In this document: in pieces, positions 1-8,545 of the stretch
Layout of the letters: the number at the start of each line of letters is the position of its first letter
Position numbering within the stretch: the first letter of the stretch is position 1
Notes under the pieces: generated by a model
Databases searched by the model: none
What the model was told of the DNA's origin: nothing
Seen by the model: only the letters and a program-made list of their open reading frames with translations
NCBI GenBank assembly: GCA_965221345.1
Contig: CBDCSD010000002.1
Span: forward strand, 1,116,001 to 1,180,000
Source: Bin5 sp965221345
Lineage (GTDB): Bacteria > Chloroflexota > Anaerolineae > Caldilineales > Caldilineaceae
Direction: 5' to 3'
Length of the DNA stretch: 64,000 nt
Position numbers and translations under genes: made by a program

Positions 1-264
1 GCCACTGAAACACCAACGCCAACGCCGACCGACGCGCCGGAACTGCCTCCCACTGAAACGCCGACGCCAACCGAGACGCCGGAACCGGCTCCCACTGAGA
101 CGCCGACACCAACCGAGACGCCGGAACCGGCTCCCACCGAGACGCCGACACCAACCGAGACGCCGGAACCGGCTCCCACTGAAACGCCGACACCAACCGA
201 GACGCCGGCCGCGGATTCGACGGAACCGACCGTAACGCCGACGCCAGACTCTAAGTCAGGATAG
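1..264 (+). CDS. C-terminal end of a Thr/Pro/Glu-rich protein (5' truncated by window)
   Basis: An open frame runs from base 1 to a TAG at 262-264 and encodes a tail rich in T, P, E and A, ending D-S-K-S-G. The composition resembles a low-complexity linker or surface-exposed stalk, as found at the ends of secreted or wall-attached bacterial proteins. No domain is visible in the 87 codons present, so the function cannot be assigned. The stop lies 20 bases before the next gene, so they may be co-transcribed. The frame is supported by codon-level conservation of the repeat, where changes between units are mostly synonymous (ACT/ACC, GAA/GAG, ACG/ACA). Confidence 0.7.
   Translation, partial: ATETPTPTPTDAPELPPTETPTPTETPEPAPTETPTPTETPEPAPTETPTPTETPEPAPTETPTPTETPAADSTEPTVTPTPDSKSG
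49..216 (+). repeat. Four tandem 42-bp units encoding a 14-residue T-P-E repeat
   Basis: Units start at 49, 91, 133 and 175 and each encodes P-T-E-T-P-T-P-T-E-T-P-E-P-A or a close variant. The last unit degenerates at its end (A-A-D). A degenerate 48-bp unit precedes them at 1-48. The repeat is in frame and is part of the truncated coding region. Confidence 0.9.
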
Positions 265-284
265 CAACGAAGGAGAGCCAAGCC

Positions 285-1181
285 GTGGCACACAAATACT
301 CGGTTATTCTGGTCACACTGGCCAGCGACGGCGGTAACGTCTGGGAGAGGCCGCGAGAGGTACTGGAAACGGTGGCCAACGCCGGCTACGATGGCGTCGA
401 CCTGGATGCAGAGCCGGATCGGATAGACCCGCAGCAGTTCAATGAGGTGGCGTCATTGGCGGCATCCCTGGGCCTGAAGATACCGGCGCTCATCTGCGCC
501 TGGGGCGGCTGGCACGCCGGAGAAGTCCGCGATCTTGCGTCCAATGATGAAGCGGTGCGCAGCTATGCTGTAAGTTATACCAAGAAGTGCGTTGACTTGG
601 CCGCCAGTCTCGACGAGCCGCCTCTCATCGAGATTGCGGCTGTGCCGCCCCACAGTGAATACCCGGTCACGAGCGTGCCGCGCCCAGTCCTGCGGCGCAA
701 TTTTGTGAAATCGACACGTGAAATTGGCGCCTATGCCGCGCCGCGCGGTGTCAGAGTGGCAATTGAACCGATCAACCGCTTTGAGGGCTATGCCGGTTTT
801 CTCAACAGCATTATTGAGGCTAGGAGCGTCGCGGACGAGGTAGGCGCGGACAACGTGGGCGTGCTTGCTGACTTCTTTCATGTCAATATCGAGGATGCAG
901 CGCTGGCGGATACACTGCGGTTGGCCGGAGACCGCCTGATGTGTATTCATTTGGCCGACAACAACCGCCAAGCGCCCGGAACCGGGCATATTGATTTTCT
1001 GCAAGTGGTCAGGACTCTGAATGCAATTGGGTACAGCGGCTATTTGTCGCTCGATGCCGTGCCGGCCAGACCAGACTGGAAGACCCTGGTGAAGAGTTCG
1101 ATCGACTTTATGAAACAGATGGAGCAGACGGCCGCCTTGCAGGATAGCATCGCCGGCGCCGAGCGCATGGCCGGTGGATAG
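285..1181 (+). CDS. Sugar phosphate isomerase/epimerase, TIM barrel (AP-endonuclease-2 family)
   Basis: The 298-residue protein has the layout of xylose-isomerase-like TIM barrels. Likely metal ligands are E161 (in E-P-I-N-R-F-E), D196 and H199 (L-A-D-F-F-H-V) and H222 (C-I-H-L-A-D), followed by G-T-G-H-I-D-F. The final ligand, usually Glu in this family, appears as Asp (D258 in Y-L-S-L-D), which is slightly unusual. Such enzymes interconvert ketoses, inosose or keto-acid sugars; the substrate cannot be read from sequence. Translation starts at GTG 285, ten bases after AGGAG (271-275). It precedes two SDR dehydrogenases and a Dpp-type importer, so a role in catabolism of an imported sugar is likely. 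Confidence 0.85.
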   Translation: MAHKYSVILVTLASDGGNVWERPREVLETVANAGYDGVDLDAEPDRIDPQQFNEVASLAASLGLKIPALICAWGGWHAGEVRDLASNDEAVRSYAVSYTKKCVDLAASLDEPPLIEIAAVPPHSEYPVTSVPRPVLRRNFVKSTREIGAYAAPRGVRVAIEPINRFEGYAGFLNSIIEARSVADEVGADNVGVLADFFHVNIEDAALADTLRLAGDRLMCIHLADNNRQAPGTGHIDFLQVVRTLNAIGYSGYLSLDAVPARPDWKTLVKSSIDFMKQMEQTAALQDSIAGAERMAGG

Positions 1182-1681
1182 AAACACCTACGGACGACGA
1201 AAAGCTTAACGGCGTTCACTTCTCGCTGACGGGATCGGCTTCAGTTGCGTGTCTTTCCCGATCCCATAACAACTCCGCCTGCAGGCCGGCCGCGTTGACG
1301 ATACGCTTGTTCGTTAACTCTCCAGCCTTGTCTACGCAGGTGTCAACCCTCTGAACCGCTAAACTTAAGATATCTGCGCTCACAGTCACGGCATTACGCC
1401 CATACTCTGCCTGGCCGCATCCCCGATCCGGCTGAGCGAATGAACGTATCCGCCGGAATGAGCGCGCCTGTCGAAATGAACTGCGTCTGATCCGGTAAGA
1501 GATTCCGCCAAACTGCTGTGGCTGCATACGAGCATAGAGATTATACTACGTCGGTGGTGGGTCTGTTTCACGTGAAACTTTGGGCCAGAGGTGTGCCTTG
1601 CGCTATCAGTTTGCCCGCTGCCAAACGGTCGTCACACACACGCCAGTCGTCACTGTTTTGGGTGGCGGTAGGAGATAAGCG
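1182..1681. other. 500-bp stretch without a supported gene
   Basis: Only short leftward and rightward open frames occur here, none with a ribosome-binding site or recognisable domain. The one clear signal is the ParB-site-like palindrome at 1564-1579. The AGGAG at 1670-1674 belongs to the downstream SDR gene. Confidence 0.6.
1564..1579. other. parS: parS-like ParB/Spo0J binding site
   Basis: The 16-mer TGTTTCACGTGAAACT matches the bacterial parS consensus TGTTtCACGTGAAaCA at 15 of 16 positions and contains the perfect 14-bp palindrome GTTTCACGTGAAAC (1565-1578). It lies in non-coding DNA, 104 bp upstream of the SDR start. ParB binds such sites to load the segregation complex and SMC, and in most bacteria they cluster near oriC. 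The match is seen directly; function is inferred, since no parA or parB is in the window. Confidence 0.75.
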
Positions 1682-2482
1682 ATGCCTGCATATGAGCTTG
1701 CGAACCAGGCTGCCATAGTCAGCGGCGCCGGTCAGGGGATGGGGCGCGCCATTGCCCAACGCCTGGCGCGGGAAGGCGCGGCAGTGGCCGTGGCTGACAT
1801 CGACCAGGAGTCCGCCATGCGGGTGGCAGCAGAGATCGAAGCGCAGCACGGCGCGGCGCTGGCCCTGCAAGTCGATGTCACCAGCCGGGCCGATACCGAG
1901 CGGATGGTGGCCGAGTGCGCGGCCCGGCTCGGACGCGTCGATATCATGGTCAACAACGCGGGCGTGCTGGCCGTCACGCCTGTGTTGGAGATGGACGACA
2001 GGACCTGGGACTGGCAGATGAACGTCAATGCCAAGGGCGTGTTGTACTGTTCACAGGCGGCCGCCCGCCAGATGATCGCCCAGGGCGAGGGCGGCCGCAT
2101 CATCACCATCGCCTCCACCGCCGGCAAAATCCCGGCCGGCAAAGACGTTCCCATCGCCGGCTACGTCGCCAGCAAACACGCCGCGGTCGGACTGACCAAA
2201 CAGATGGCGCTGGAGCTGGCCCGCTACAATATCCTGGTAAACTGCGTATTCCCCGGTGTCGTGGACACAGAGATGCTGCAAGTCGTCCATGGCGAGATTG
2301 CCAGGCTTGAGGGCGCGGCGGAGGAGGAGGTGCGGGCGCGGGCGCGAGAGTCGATCCCTTTGGGCTATTTCCAGTCTCCGCAGAAGGTGGCCAATATGGT
2401 GGCCTTCCTGTGCTCGACCGACGCAGACTATTCGGTTGGCTCGGTCTTTGATGTCACAGGCGGAGCGTTTCCCTACTACTGA
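1682..2482 (+). CDS. SDR family NAD(P)-dependent oxidoreductase
   Basis: This is a classical short-chain dehydrogenase of 266 residues. It has the cofactor motif S-G-A-G-Q-G-M-G (14-21), an acidic D-I-D at 39-41 that favours NAD+, N-N-A-G at 91-94, and the catalytic S145, Y161 and K165 (Y-V-A-S-K). Such enzymes oxidise a secondary alcohol, often on a sugar, polyol or hydroxy acid. ATG 1682 follows AGGAG (1670-1674). It sits between a TIM-barrel isomerase and another SDR of the same size class, which suggests sequential steps of one pathway; the substrate is unknown. Confidence 0.9.
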   Translation: MPAYELANQAAIVSGAGQGMGRAIAQRLAREGAAVAVADIDQESAMRVAAEIEAQHGAALALQVDVTSRADTERMVAECAARLGRVDIMVNNAGVLAVTPVLEMDDRTWDWQMNVNAKGVLYCSQAAARQMIAQGEGGRIITIASTAGKIPAGKDVPIAGYVASKHAAVGLTKQMALELARYNILVNCVFPGVVDTEMLQVVHGEIARLEGAAEEEVRARARESIPLGYFQSPQKVANMVAFLCSTDADYSVGSVFDVTGGAFPYY

Positions 2483-2486
2483 TCCT

Positions 2487-2513
2487 GCAGGCGGGACGCC
2501 TGCGCTCCCAGGG
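2487..2513. repeat. Dispersed intergenic repeat (GCAGGCGGGACGC type), copy 1
   Basis: Four bases after the SDR stop, a short element starts with a 6-bp stem, GCAGGC GGGAC GCCTGC, and continues GCTCCCAGGG. A diverged copy with the same frame of conserved blocks lies at 25338-25365. It resembles small dispersed palindromic repeats of environmental bacterial genomes, and may act as a weak hairpin after the gene. Confidence 0.55.
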
Positions 2514-2703
2514 CGCGAAAACAGAAGTTGCAAATTCCCCTGGCAGCGCGGTATGATGTGCAGGGCCACGCGCTCATATGGCATAACGGCAGCGCACGTA
2601 ACAACCCTTCAACTTGCTACAAGCAGGCGATCCTTCTCCTCCAGTTCTTCAACTTTCCATGAGGAACACCACTTCTCGACGCAGAAGGCGCGCTGAAATT
2701 CCT

Positions 2704-3480
2704 ATGGCAAACCGAGATATGTTCGACCTCACAGGGAGAAATGCGCTCGTCACCGGCGGAGGGCGCGGGCTGGGCAAGGCGATGGCTATCGGATTGGCGC
2801 ACTATGGAGCCAACATCGCCATCGTCGACATCGACCTGGAAACGGCCCAGAGCACAGCCGCAGAGATCAGGGCGCTGGGCGTGCAGTCGCTGGCCTTGCG
2901 TGGTGATGTCCGGAGCGAGGAGGACGCGCAGCGGACGGTGCATGAGGTTTGCGAGACCTTGGGCAGCCTCGATATCCTGCTCAACAACGCCGGCATCGCG
3001 ACCGTGGAACCGGCTGAGACACTCAGCCTGGCCGACTTCAAGCGCGTCTACGATATCGACGTGACCGGCGTGTTTATCTTCTCCAAAGCCGCGTTCGGCC
3101 CGATGGCGCGGCAAGGGCGCGGCAACATCATCAACATGGCCAGCATGGCCGGCATCAGCGTGCTGGACCCGCAGAAGAGCACGCATTACAACTCGGCCAA
3201 GGCCGCTGTCATCATGATCACAAAATCGCTGGCCGCAGAGTGGGCGAGCGCCGGTATCCGCGTCAATGCCCTCGCGCCGGGCTATATGATCACCCCCCCG
3301 GTTGTCGAGATGCGGGCGGAGGATCCCGAGCGGTGGGCGCACTGGATGTCCAGGGTGCCGATGGGCCGCGCCGGCGAACCTCCTGAGCTGCAGGGCGCGA
3401 TCATCTACCTGGCATCTGACGCTTCCAGTTACATGACCGGGAACATAATGGTCATCGACGGCGGCTATACATGCTTGTGA
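2704..3480 (+). CDS. SDR family oxidoreductase
   Basis: From ATG 2704 the protein is 258 residues, the normal SDR size, and begins M-A-N-R-D-M-F-D-L. It contains T-G-G-G-R-G-L-G (17-24), V-D-I-D (41-44), N-N-A-G (94-97) and the catalytic S147, Y162 and K166. An upstream in-frame ATG at 2614 would add 30 basic, low-complexity residues lying in intergenic sequence, so I reject it. The ribosome-binding site is weak (GAAGG near 2684). It is likely an alcohol or polyol dehydrogenase acting beside the preceding SDR. Confidence 0.88.
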   Translation: MANRDMFDLTGRNALVTGGGRGLGKAMAIGLAHYGANIAIVDIDLETAQSTAAEIRALGVQSLALRGDVRSEEDAQRTVHEVCETLGSLDILLNNAGIATVEPAETLSLADFKRVYDIDVTGVFIFSKAAFGPMARQGRGNIINMASMAGISVLDPQKSTHYNSAKAAVIMITKSLAAEWASAGIRVNALAPGYMITPPVVEMRAEDPERWAHWMSRVPMGRAGEPPELQGAIIYLASDASSYMTGNIMVIDGGYTCL

Positions 3481-3746
3481 GTTGTTCGATGCGCTACCGC
3501 TTCGCTAGTTGAGCGCGTTGAAGAAAGGGGGTTCACAACATCAGACTGTCCGCTTGTTCGTAGCGTGGTGGGCACCCTTTGGGTCGCTCATCATCGTAAC
3601 AATTTTGGTTCTGTACAAGGTTGCGCTCTGTCGAGATCAATAGCACGAGATTCTATGAGTTTGTTAGTCCGATTTGGCGATTTCCACTGGCTTTTCATTG
3701 GTAAAGTAATCGTGCAGCACTCACAAGATCTAGGAGGATCAGAGCA

Positions 3747-5348
3747 ATGACTCAGACCAAAGGACGGTATCTTGTATGCATGATTGTGGCATTCGCGGTT
3801 CTGCTGGGCGCCTGCCAGCCTGTCGGTACGTCCGCCTCGGACGCCGAAATGCCTGCCGAGAAGAAGACCCTCGTCTACGCCGCCATCAGAGAGTGGCGCA
3901 GCCTGGAAGCGTTTCAGGCCTATGACGAAGTGCAGGCGGCCGGCCTGCGCAATGTGATCGAGGTGATGTTGGATCGCGATCCTGTTACGAACGAGCTGAT
4001 CCCCGAGCTTGCCACCTCCTTCGAGCCGATCGATGAATTGACGTGGCGGTTCACGATTCGCGAAGGGGTGACCTTCCACGACGGCTCGCCTCTGAACGCT
4101 GAGGCCGCTGCCTACGCCATCAACCATCAGTGGAGCGAAGAGAACGCCTTTCCGGTTCGCGGCTTCATGGGGCCACAAATAACGGCCGAGGCCGTGGACG
4201 AGTATACTGTCCACGTGATGACGGCCTCGCCGGACCCAATACTGCCCAACCGCATGCACATCCAGGGCGTCTCATCAATGCGACAGCTTCTTGAGGAGCC
4301 GGACCAATATCCTCTCGTGCCGATCGGCACCGGTCCGTACAAGTACAAAGAGTTCAGAGCGGGTGACGCGCTCATCCTCGAAGCCAACCATGACTGGTGG
4401 GGCCTCGACCCCGCCCAGGGCGCGCGCGGCGCGATCAACTTTGATGAACTGGTCTTTCTCTATCGCGCCGAGGATGCCGTTCGGCTGGCGCAGGTGAAGA
4501 CCGGAGAAGCTGACATCGCCCAGTGGATTTCGGCGGAGAGCTGCCTGGAGGCCAACGCCGCTGACGGAATTGGCTGCCGTAGCCAGGTCAGTGTCGAGAC
4601 CCTTTGGATGCGAATGGATCTGGAACCCCCGCGTGAAGGCACGGCCTTTGGCGATCAGCGGGTCAGGCTGGCATTCCAATTGGCCGTCGACTACGACACC
4701 ATCCTCGACACCATTCTGGGCGGCCAGGCCACGATCGCCCGCCAGATGGTTGGCCCTTCCGCGACCGGTTACAACGAGAATCTGGAGCCATACGGCTATG
4801 ATCCGGAGAGAGCCAAGCAGCTTCTGGACGAAGCAGCAGCCGATGGCGTGCCCGTCTATGAAACCGAGTTCGTGAACGCCAGTCTCAGCGGCTGGTTCGC
4901 GCGCAGCGAGGAACTGCACCAGGCCGTGAACGGCTACCTGCAGGAACTCGGCCTCAACGCCGTACTGGAGGTGTCGGAGCTTGATCCCTTCCTCGAGAAG
5001 GTGGGCGTTCGACCCCCGCCCGGACGCGGCAGATATTTTTACGTTGGACCGCACGGGAATGAGCTTTACGACTTTGCCCTTTCACTTGGAGGCCATCTTT
5101 CCTGTGGAAGTCCCTTCGCCGCCGGCTGTTTCCCTGAACTAGATGAGATGGCTGAAGCTGCTGGACCGCTGACGGGCGCAGAGCGCGATCAGGCCCTGCA
5201 GAAAATTGCCCAGTTCGTCCATGATGAGGTCTATGCTGGCGCCGTCGCGCATCTGGACCTCTCCTATGCCGTCAATGACTGCCTCAGCTGGGATGTTCCG
5301 CTGGGGCATCGGGCGCTGGCCAAGGATATGGACAATACGTGTGATTAA
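3747..5348 (+). CDS. ABC transporter substrate-binding lipoprotein, family 5 (peptide/nickel/glycoside type)
   Basis: This 533-residue protein has a lipoprotein signal ending V-L-L-G-A-C with Cys23 as the lipidation site, followed by a typical SBP_bac_5 fold (early L-V-Y-A-A block, F-T-I-R-E-G-V-T-F-H-D-G motif, later R-L-A-F-Q-L-A-V-D-Y hinge region). It would be anchored to the outer face of the membrane and deliver a solute to the permeases encoded next. Start ATG 3747 has a strong AGGAGG (3731-3736). A 221-bp gap with a palindrome separates it from the permease genes, consistent with higher expression of the binding protein. Family-5 proteins bind oligopeptides, sugars or opines; the ligand is not predictable here. 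Confidence 0.9.
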   Translation: MTQTKGRYLVCMIVAFAVLLGACQPVGTSASDAEMPAEKKTLVYAAIREWRSLEAFQAYDEVQAAGLRNVIEVMLDRDPVTNELIPELATSFEPIDELTWRFTIREGVTFHDGSPLNAEAAAYAINHQWSEENAFPVRGFMGPQITAEAVDEYTVHVMTASPDPILPNRMHIQGVSSMRQLLEEPDQYPLVPIGTGPYKYKEFRAGDALILEANHDWWGLDPAQGARGAINFDELVFLYRAEDAVRLAQVKTGEADIAQWISAESCLEANAADGIGCRSQVSVETLWMRMDLEPPREGTAFGDQRVRLAFQLAVDYDTILDTILGGQATIARQMVGPSATGYNENLEPYGYDPERAKQLLDEAAADGVPVYETEFVNASLSGWFARSEELHQAVNGYLQELGLNAVLEVSELDPFLEKVGVRPPPGRGRYFYVGPHGNELYDFALSLGGHLSCGSPFAAGCFPELDEMAEAAGPLTGAERDQALQKIAQFVHDEVYAGAVAHLDLSYAVNDCLSWDVPLGHRALAKDMDNTCD

Positions 5349-5409
5349 GCGCCGCTTCGGCAATCTGCCCCTCGCTCCCCATTGCAGATCGTCGAGAGCG
5401 CCGGTGGAT

Positions 5410-5428
5410 AGTGGCTGAATCAGCCACT
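5410..5428. terminator. Short palindrome between binding-protein and permease genes
   Basis: AGTGGCTGA and TCAGCCACT form 9-bp complementary arms around a single central A. No T-tract follows, so it could be an RNA stability or attenuation hairpin, or an operator, rather than a strict terminator. It lies 62 bp after the SBP stop and 142 bp before the permease start. Confidence 0.35.
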
Positions 5429-5569
5429 TCCACTGTTGACTTCGATTGCCGCCGACGCCATTCCCCGGCCCTTGGCGGCAATCGAATCGGGTCAGGACAA
5501 CGCTCAGGAGACGTATGAGGAGCTTGTGTGCGCGAGTAACTCTTCCTTGCCCGCAAAAGGAGTGTCCAC

Positions 5570-6487
5570 ATGGCCCGCTACGTGGCTCGACGACTTATCC
5601 AGTCGCTCCTCGTTCTCGGGGTTGTCCTGACCCTTGTCTTCTTCGCAGGCCGCGTCATCGGCAATCCGGCAGCCCTTATCTTGGGGCCTGAGGCGCGTGC
5701 GGAGGATGTGAAAACACTTGAGGAACGCTTCGGCTACGACCAGCCGGTGCTTGTGCAGTTCGGGCGCTATGCACGCGGCGTTGTTTCCGGAGATTTCGGC
5801 AACTCATGGTGGCAGAGAAGACCGGCGCTGCCGATGGCGCTGGAACGCCTTCCCGCCACCCTGAAACTCGCCGCGGTTACCCTGTTGTTTGCGTTGCCGC
5901 TGGCAATGATCCTGGGGTCGCTGGCGGCCTGGAAGCCCGGTTCTCTGATAGACAAAGGGGTCAACGTGATCTCGCTGACCGGCGCGTCGGCGGTCGACTT
6001 CTGGATCGGGTTGATGCTGATTCTCTTCTTCGCCGTTCAGTTGAGATTGCTGCCAACGTCAGGCTCCGGTTCGTTGAAGTTCATCATCTTGCCAGCCCTG
6101 ACGTTGTCGCTGAGGCCGCTGGGCCGGGTCGCGCAGGTAACGCGCAGCGCCATGCTGGATCAACTGAGCAAACCTTACATCAAGACCGCACGCGCAAAGG
6201 GATACAGAGAAAGGAAAATCGTATTAGGCCAGGCGCTCAAGAATGCCTTCATCCCGATAATCACCCTGTCAGGCGACGAGGCAATCTCCACACTCAACGG
6301 CGCGGTGGTCGTTGAGACCGTCTTCGCCTGGCCCGGCTTAGGGCTTCTGATCGTCTCGGCTGTGACAAACCGGGATCTGCCGCTCATTGAGGCATTGGTC
6401 TTTGTCGTGGCGATTATGATTATCGTCACAAATCTCCTGGTTGACCTTACCTATTCGTATCTGGATCCAAGGGTGCGCTACGGCTAG
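5570..6487 (+). CDS. ABC transporter permease, DppB/OppB type
   Basis: The 305-residue membrane protein has about six hydrophobic segments, a conserved N-terminus (Y-V-A-R-R-L-I-Q-S then a long first helix) and the EAA-loop block Y-I-K-T-A-R-A-K-G followed by A-L-K-N-A-F-I-P-I, which contacts the ATPase. This is the BPD_transp_1 architecture of the first permease of peptide-type importers. AAAGGAG lies at 5557-5563 before ATG 5570. The next gene begins 12 bases after its stop, so they are one operon. Confidence 0.92.
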   Translation: MARYVARRLIQSLLVLGVVLTLVFFAGRVIGNPAALILGPEARAEDVKTLEERFGYDQPVLVQFGRYARGVVSGDFGNSWWQRRPALPMALERLPATLKLAAVTLLFALPLAMILGSLAAWKPGSLIDKGVNVISLTGASAVDFWIGLMLILFFAVQLRLLPTSGSGSLKFIILPALTLSLRPLGRVAQVTRSAMLDQLSKPYIKTARAKGYRERKIVLGQALKNAFIPIITLSGDEAISTLNGAVVVETVFAWPGLGLLIVSAVTNRDLPLIEALVFVVAIMIIVTNLLVDLTYSYLDPRVRYG

Positions 6488-6499
6488 AAAAGGAGACGT

Positions 6500-8545
6500 G
6501 TGCCCGCTCCACATCAGATGACCGCCGGCGACCGGCCAGCGGCGCGAGATTCAGGCGAGCCTGCGCGCAACGTAACCGTCCGAGAGTTGCTGCGCGCGCT
6601 TTGGCGGGACAAGCTGATGCTAATCCCGCTGTTCTTTCTTGTTGCGCTGATCGTGGCAGCAGTGGGAGCCGATCTCCTCGCCCCGCACGACCCGTTCGAC
6701 CAGAACCTGCGCTCGCGCAATGTTCCGCCTATGGCCTCGCATGCGTCCGAGACATCGAGCTTCCCCTATCTGCTCGGCGCTGACCCTCTGGGACGCGACC
6801 TGTTCAGCCGCCTGATTTATGGCGCGCGCGTCTCGCTCGCCGTCGGTCTGGCGAGCGTATTGGCTTCCGGCACGCTTGGAATCCTGTTGGGATTGATGGC
6901 GGGGTACCATCGCGGCTGGCTGGACGACCTCATCATGCGCGGTGTGGACGTACTGATGGGCATACCGGGTCTGCTGATGGCGCTTTTCATCCTCTTCCTG
7001 GTCGGCACCGGCTTCTGGAACCTGGTTATCGTATTCGCACTGACGCGCTGGATGATCTATGCGCGGGTGACGCGTGGACTGACACTCTCATTTCGCGAGC
7101 AGCCGTTCGTGGAAGGCGCGCAAACGATCGGCTGTAGTGACAGCCGCATCATTTTTCGACATATCCTGCCCAATCTGGCGTCGCCAATTCTGGTGTTGGC
7201 GACGCTTGAGATCGCTATCGTGATCCTGGCCGAGGCCGGTTTGAGTTTTCTGGGTATGGGGATCCAGCCGCCTGCGCCCACGTGGGGCCGCATGGTCGCC
7301 GAGGGCCGCGATTACATCACAAGTGCATGGTGGCTGATCACCTTTCCCGGCCTCGCAATCCTGCTTACGGCGTTGTCTCTTAATCTCACGGCGGCGTGGT
7401 TGCGCATGGTCAGCGACCCTGTGCAGCGCTGGCGGTGGTTTATGGGACGACCTGAGTCGCGCCATGAAGGGGATACTGAGAACGCCTTAGCGAATAGCGA
7501 GCCGCAGAGCAGCCGCACAGACATAGAGATCTCCGAACCGGCGCATCAGCCGGCGGCCAACAGCCATCATTTGCTCGAAGTTATCGACCTGCGGGTCAAC
7601 TTCCGCACGCCCGATGGCCTTCTCAATGCCGTGAACGGGATCAGTTACACGCTGAACCGGGGCCAAACACTGGCCATTCTGGGCGAGTCAGGCTCAGGCA
7701 AGACGGTGAGCGCCGAAGCTGTTATGGGTATTCTCGATAGCCCGCCCGCGTTCGTGACCGGTGGATCAGTTCTCTTCGATGGCATCGACCTGCTGCAAGT
7801 CAGCCCGTCGCGGCGGCGACGGCTCTGCGGCGAGAGGATCGCAATGATTTTCCAAGATCCTTTGAGCGCTCTGAACCCAGGCTACACCGTCGGCTCCCAG
7901 ATTGCTGGGATGTTCCAGGAGCATCGCGGGACATCGAAACGTGAAGCCACTGCCAAAGCAATTGAACTGATGGATCGGGTGCGTATTCCATCTGCCCGCG
8001 AACGAGCGCATGACTATCCGCACCAGTTTTCAGGCGGTATGCGGCAACGGGTGATGATCGCCTCGGCCATTGCATTGGATCCCGATCTGCTCATCGCCGA
8101 TGAGCCTACGACGGCTCTTGATGTCACGGTGCAGGCGCAGATCATGGAGTTGCTGGCCGAGCTCCAGTTGGAGACGGGCATGGGTTTGATCCTCATCACG
8201 CATGATTTGGGCGTGGTGGCAGACGTTGCCGATAACGTGGCTGTGATGTATGCTGGCAAAATTGTGGAAACCGGTCCGATCGAGGACATTTACAGCTGTC
8301 CGGCGCATCCGTACACCAAAGGGCTATTGGAATCGGCGCCGCGGGTGGATCGGAAGATGGATTCGCTGCGACAGATCAGCGGAGCGCCGCCCAACCTTCG
8401 CTTCATTCCGTCGGGCTGCCCTTTCCATCCGCGCTGTGCGTATGTGGTTGACCGCTGCTCGGTCGAACCGCCGCCACTTTATGAGGTCCGGCATGAACGC
8501 AGCGCCTCATGCCATCGTTTTGAGGATGTCATGTATGTCAACTGA
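6500..8545 (+). CDS. Fused ABC permease (DppC-like) and ATPase (DppD-like)
   Basis: One uninterrupted 681-codon frame encodes two usually separate subunits. Residues about 25-310 form the second permease, with the EAA-type block F-V-E-G-A-Q-T-I-G-C; a hydrophilic linker spans about 311-350. Residues 351-681 form an oligopeptide-type ATPase: Walker A G-E-S-G-S-G-K-T near 395, signature F-S-G-G-M-R-Q near 509, Walker B L-L-I-A-D-E-P near 529, and a C-terminal C-P-F-H-P-R-C block. Start GTG 6500 follows AGGAG (6491-6495). The linker is rich in E, S and H, so the fusion looks genuine, although an assembly error removing a stop/start pair cannot be excluded by eye. Confidence 0.9.
   Translation: MPAPHQMTAGDRPAARDSGEPARNVTVRELLRALWRDKLMLIPLFFLVALIVAAVGADLLAPHDPFDQNLRSRNVPPMASHASETSSFPYLLGADPLGRDLFSRLIYGARVSLAVGLASVLASGTLGILLGLMAGYHRGWLDDLIMRGVDVLMGIPGLLMALFILFLVGTGFWNLVIVFALTRWMIYARVTRGLTLSFREQPFVEGAQTIGCSDSRIIFRHILPNLASPILVLATLEIAIVILAEAGLSFLGMGIQPPAPTWGRMVAEGRDYITSAWWLITFPGLAILLTALSLNLTAAWLRMVSDPVQRWRWFMGRPESRHEGDTENALANSEPQSSRTDIEISEPAHQPAANSHHLLEVIDLRVNFRTPDGLLNAVNGISYTLNRGQTLAILGESGSGKTVSAEAVMGILDSPPAFVTGGSVLFDGIDLLQVSPSRRRRLCGERIAMIFQDPLSALNPGYTVGSQIAGMFQEHRGTSKREATAKAIELMDRVRIPSARERAHDYPHQFSGGMRQRVMIASAIALDPDLLIADEPTTALDVTVQAQIMELLAELQLETGMGLILITHDLGVVADVADNVAVMYAGKIVETGPIEDIYSCPAHPYTKGLLESAPRVDRKMDSLRQISGAPPNLRFIPSGCPFHPRCAYVVDRCSVEPPPLYEVRHERSASCHRFEDVMYVN

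Noticed and set aside
1216..1527. 103-codon minus-strand frame in the intergenic region
   Set aside because: No ribosome-binding site, no conserved motif and irregular composition. It overlaps other short frames in the same stretch.
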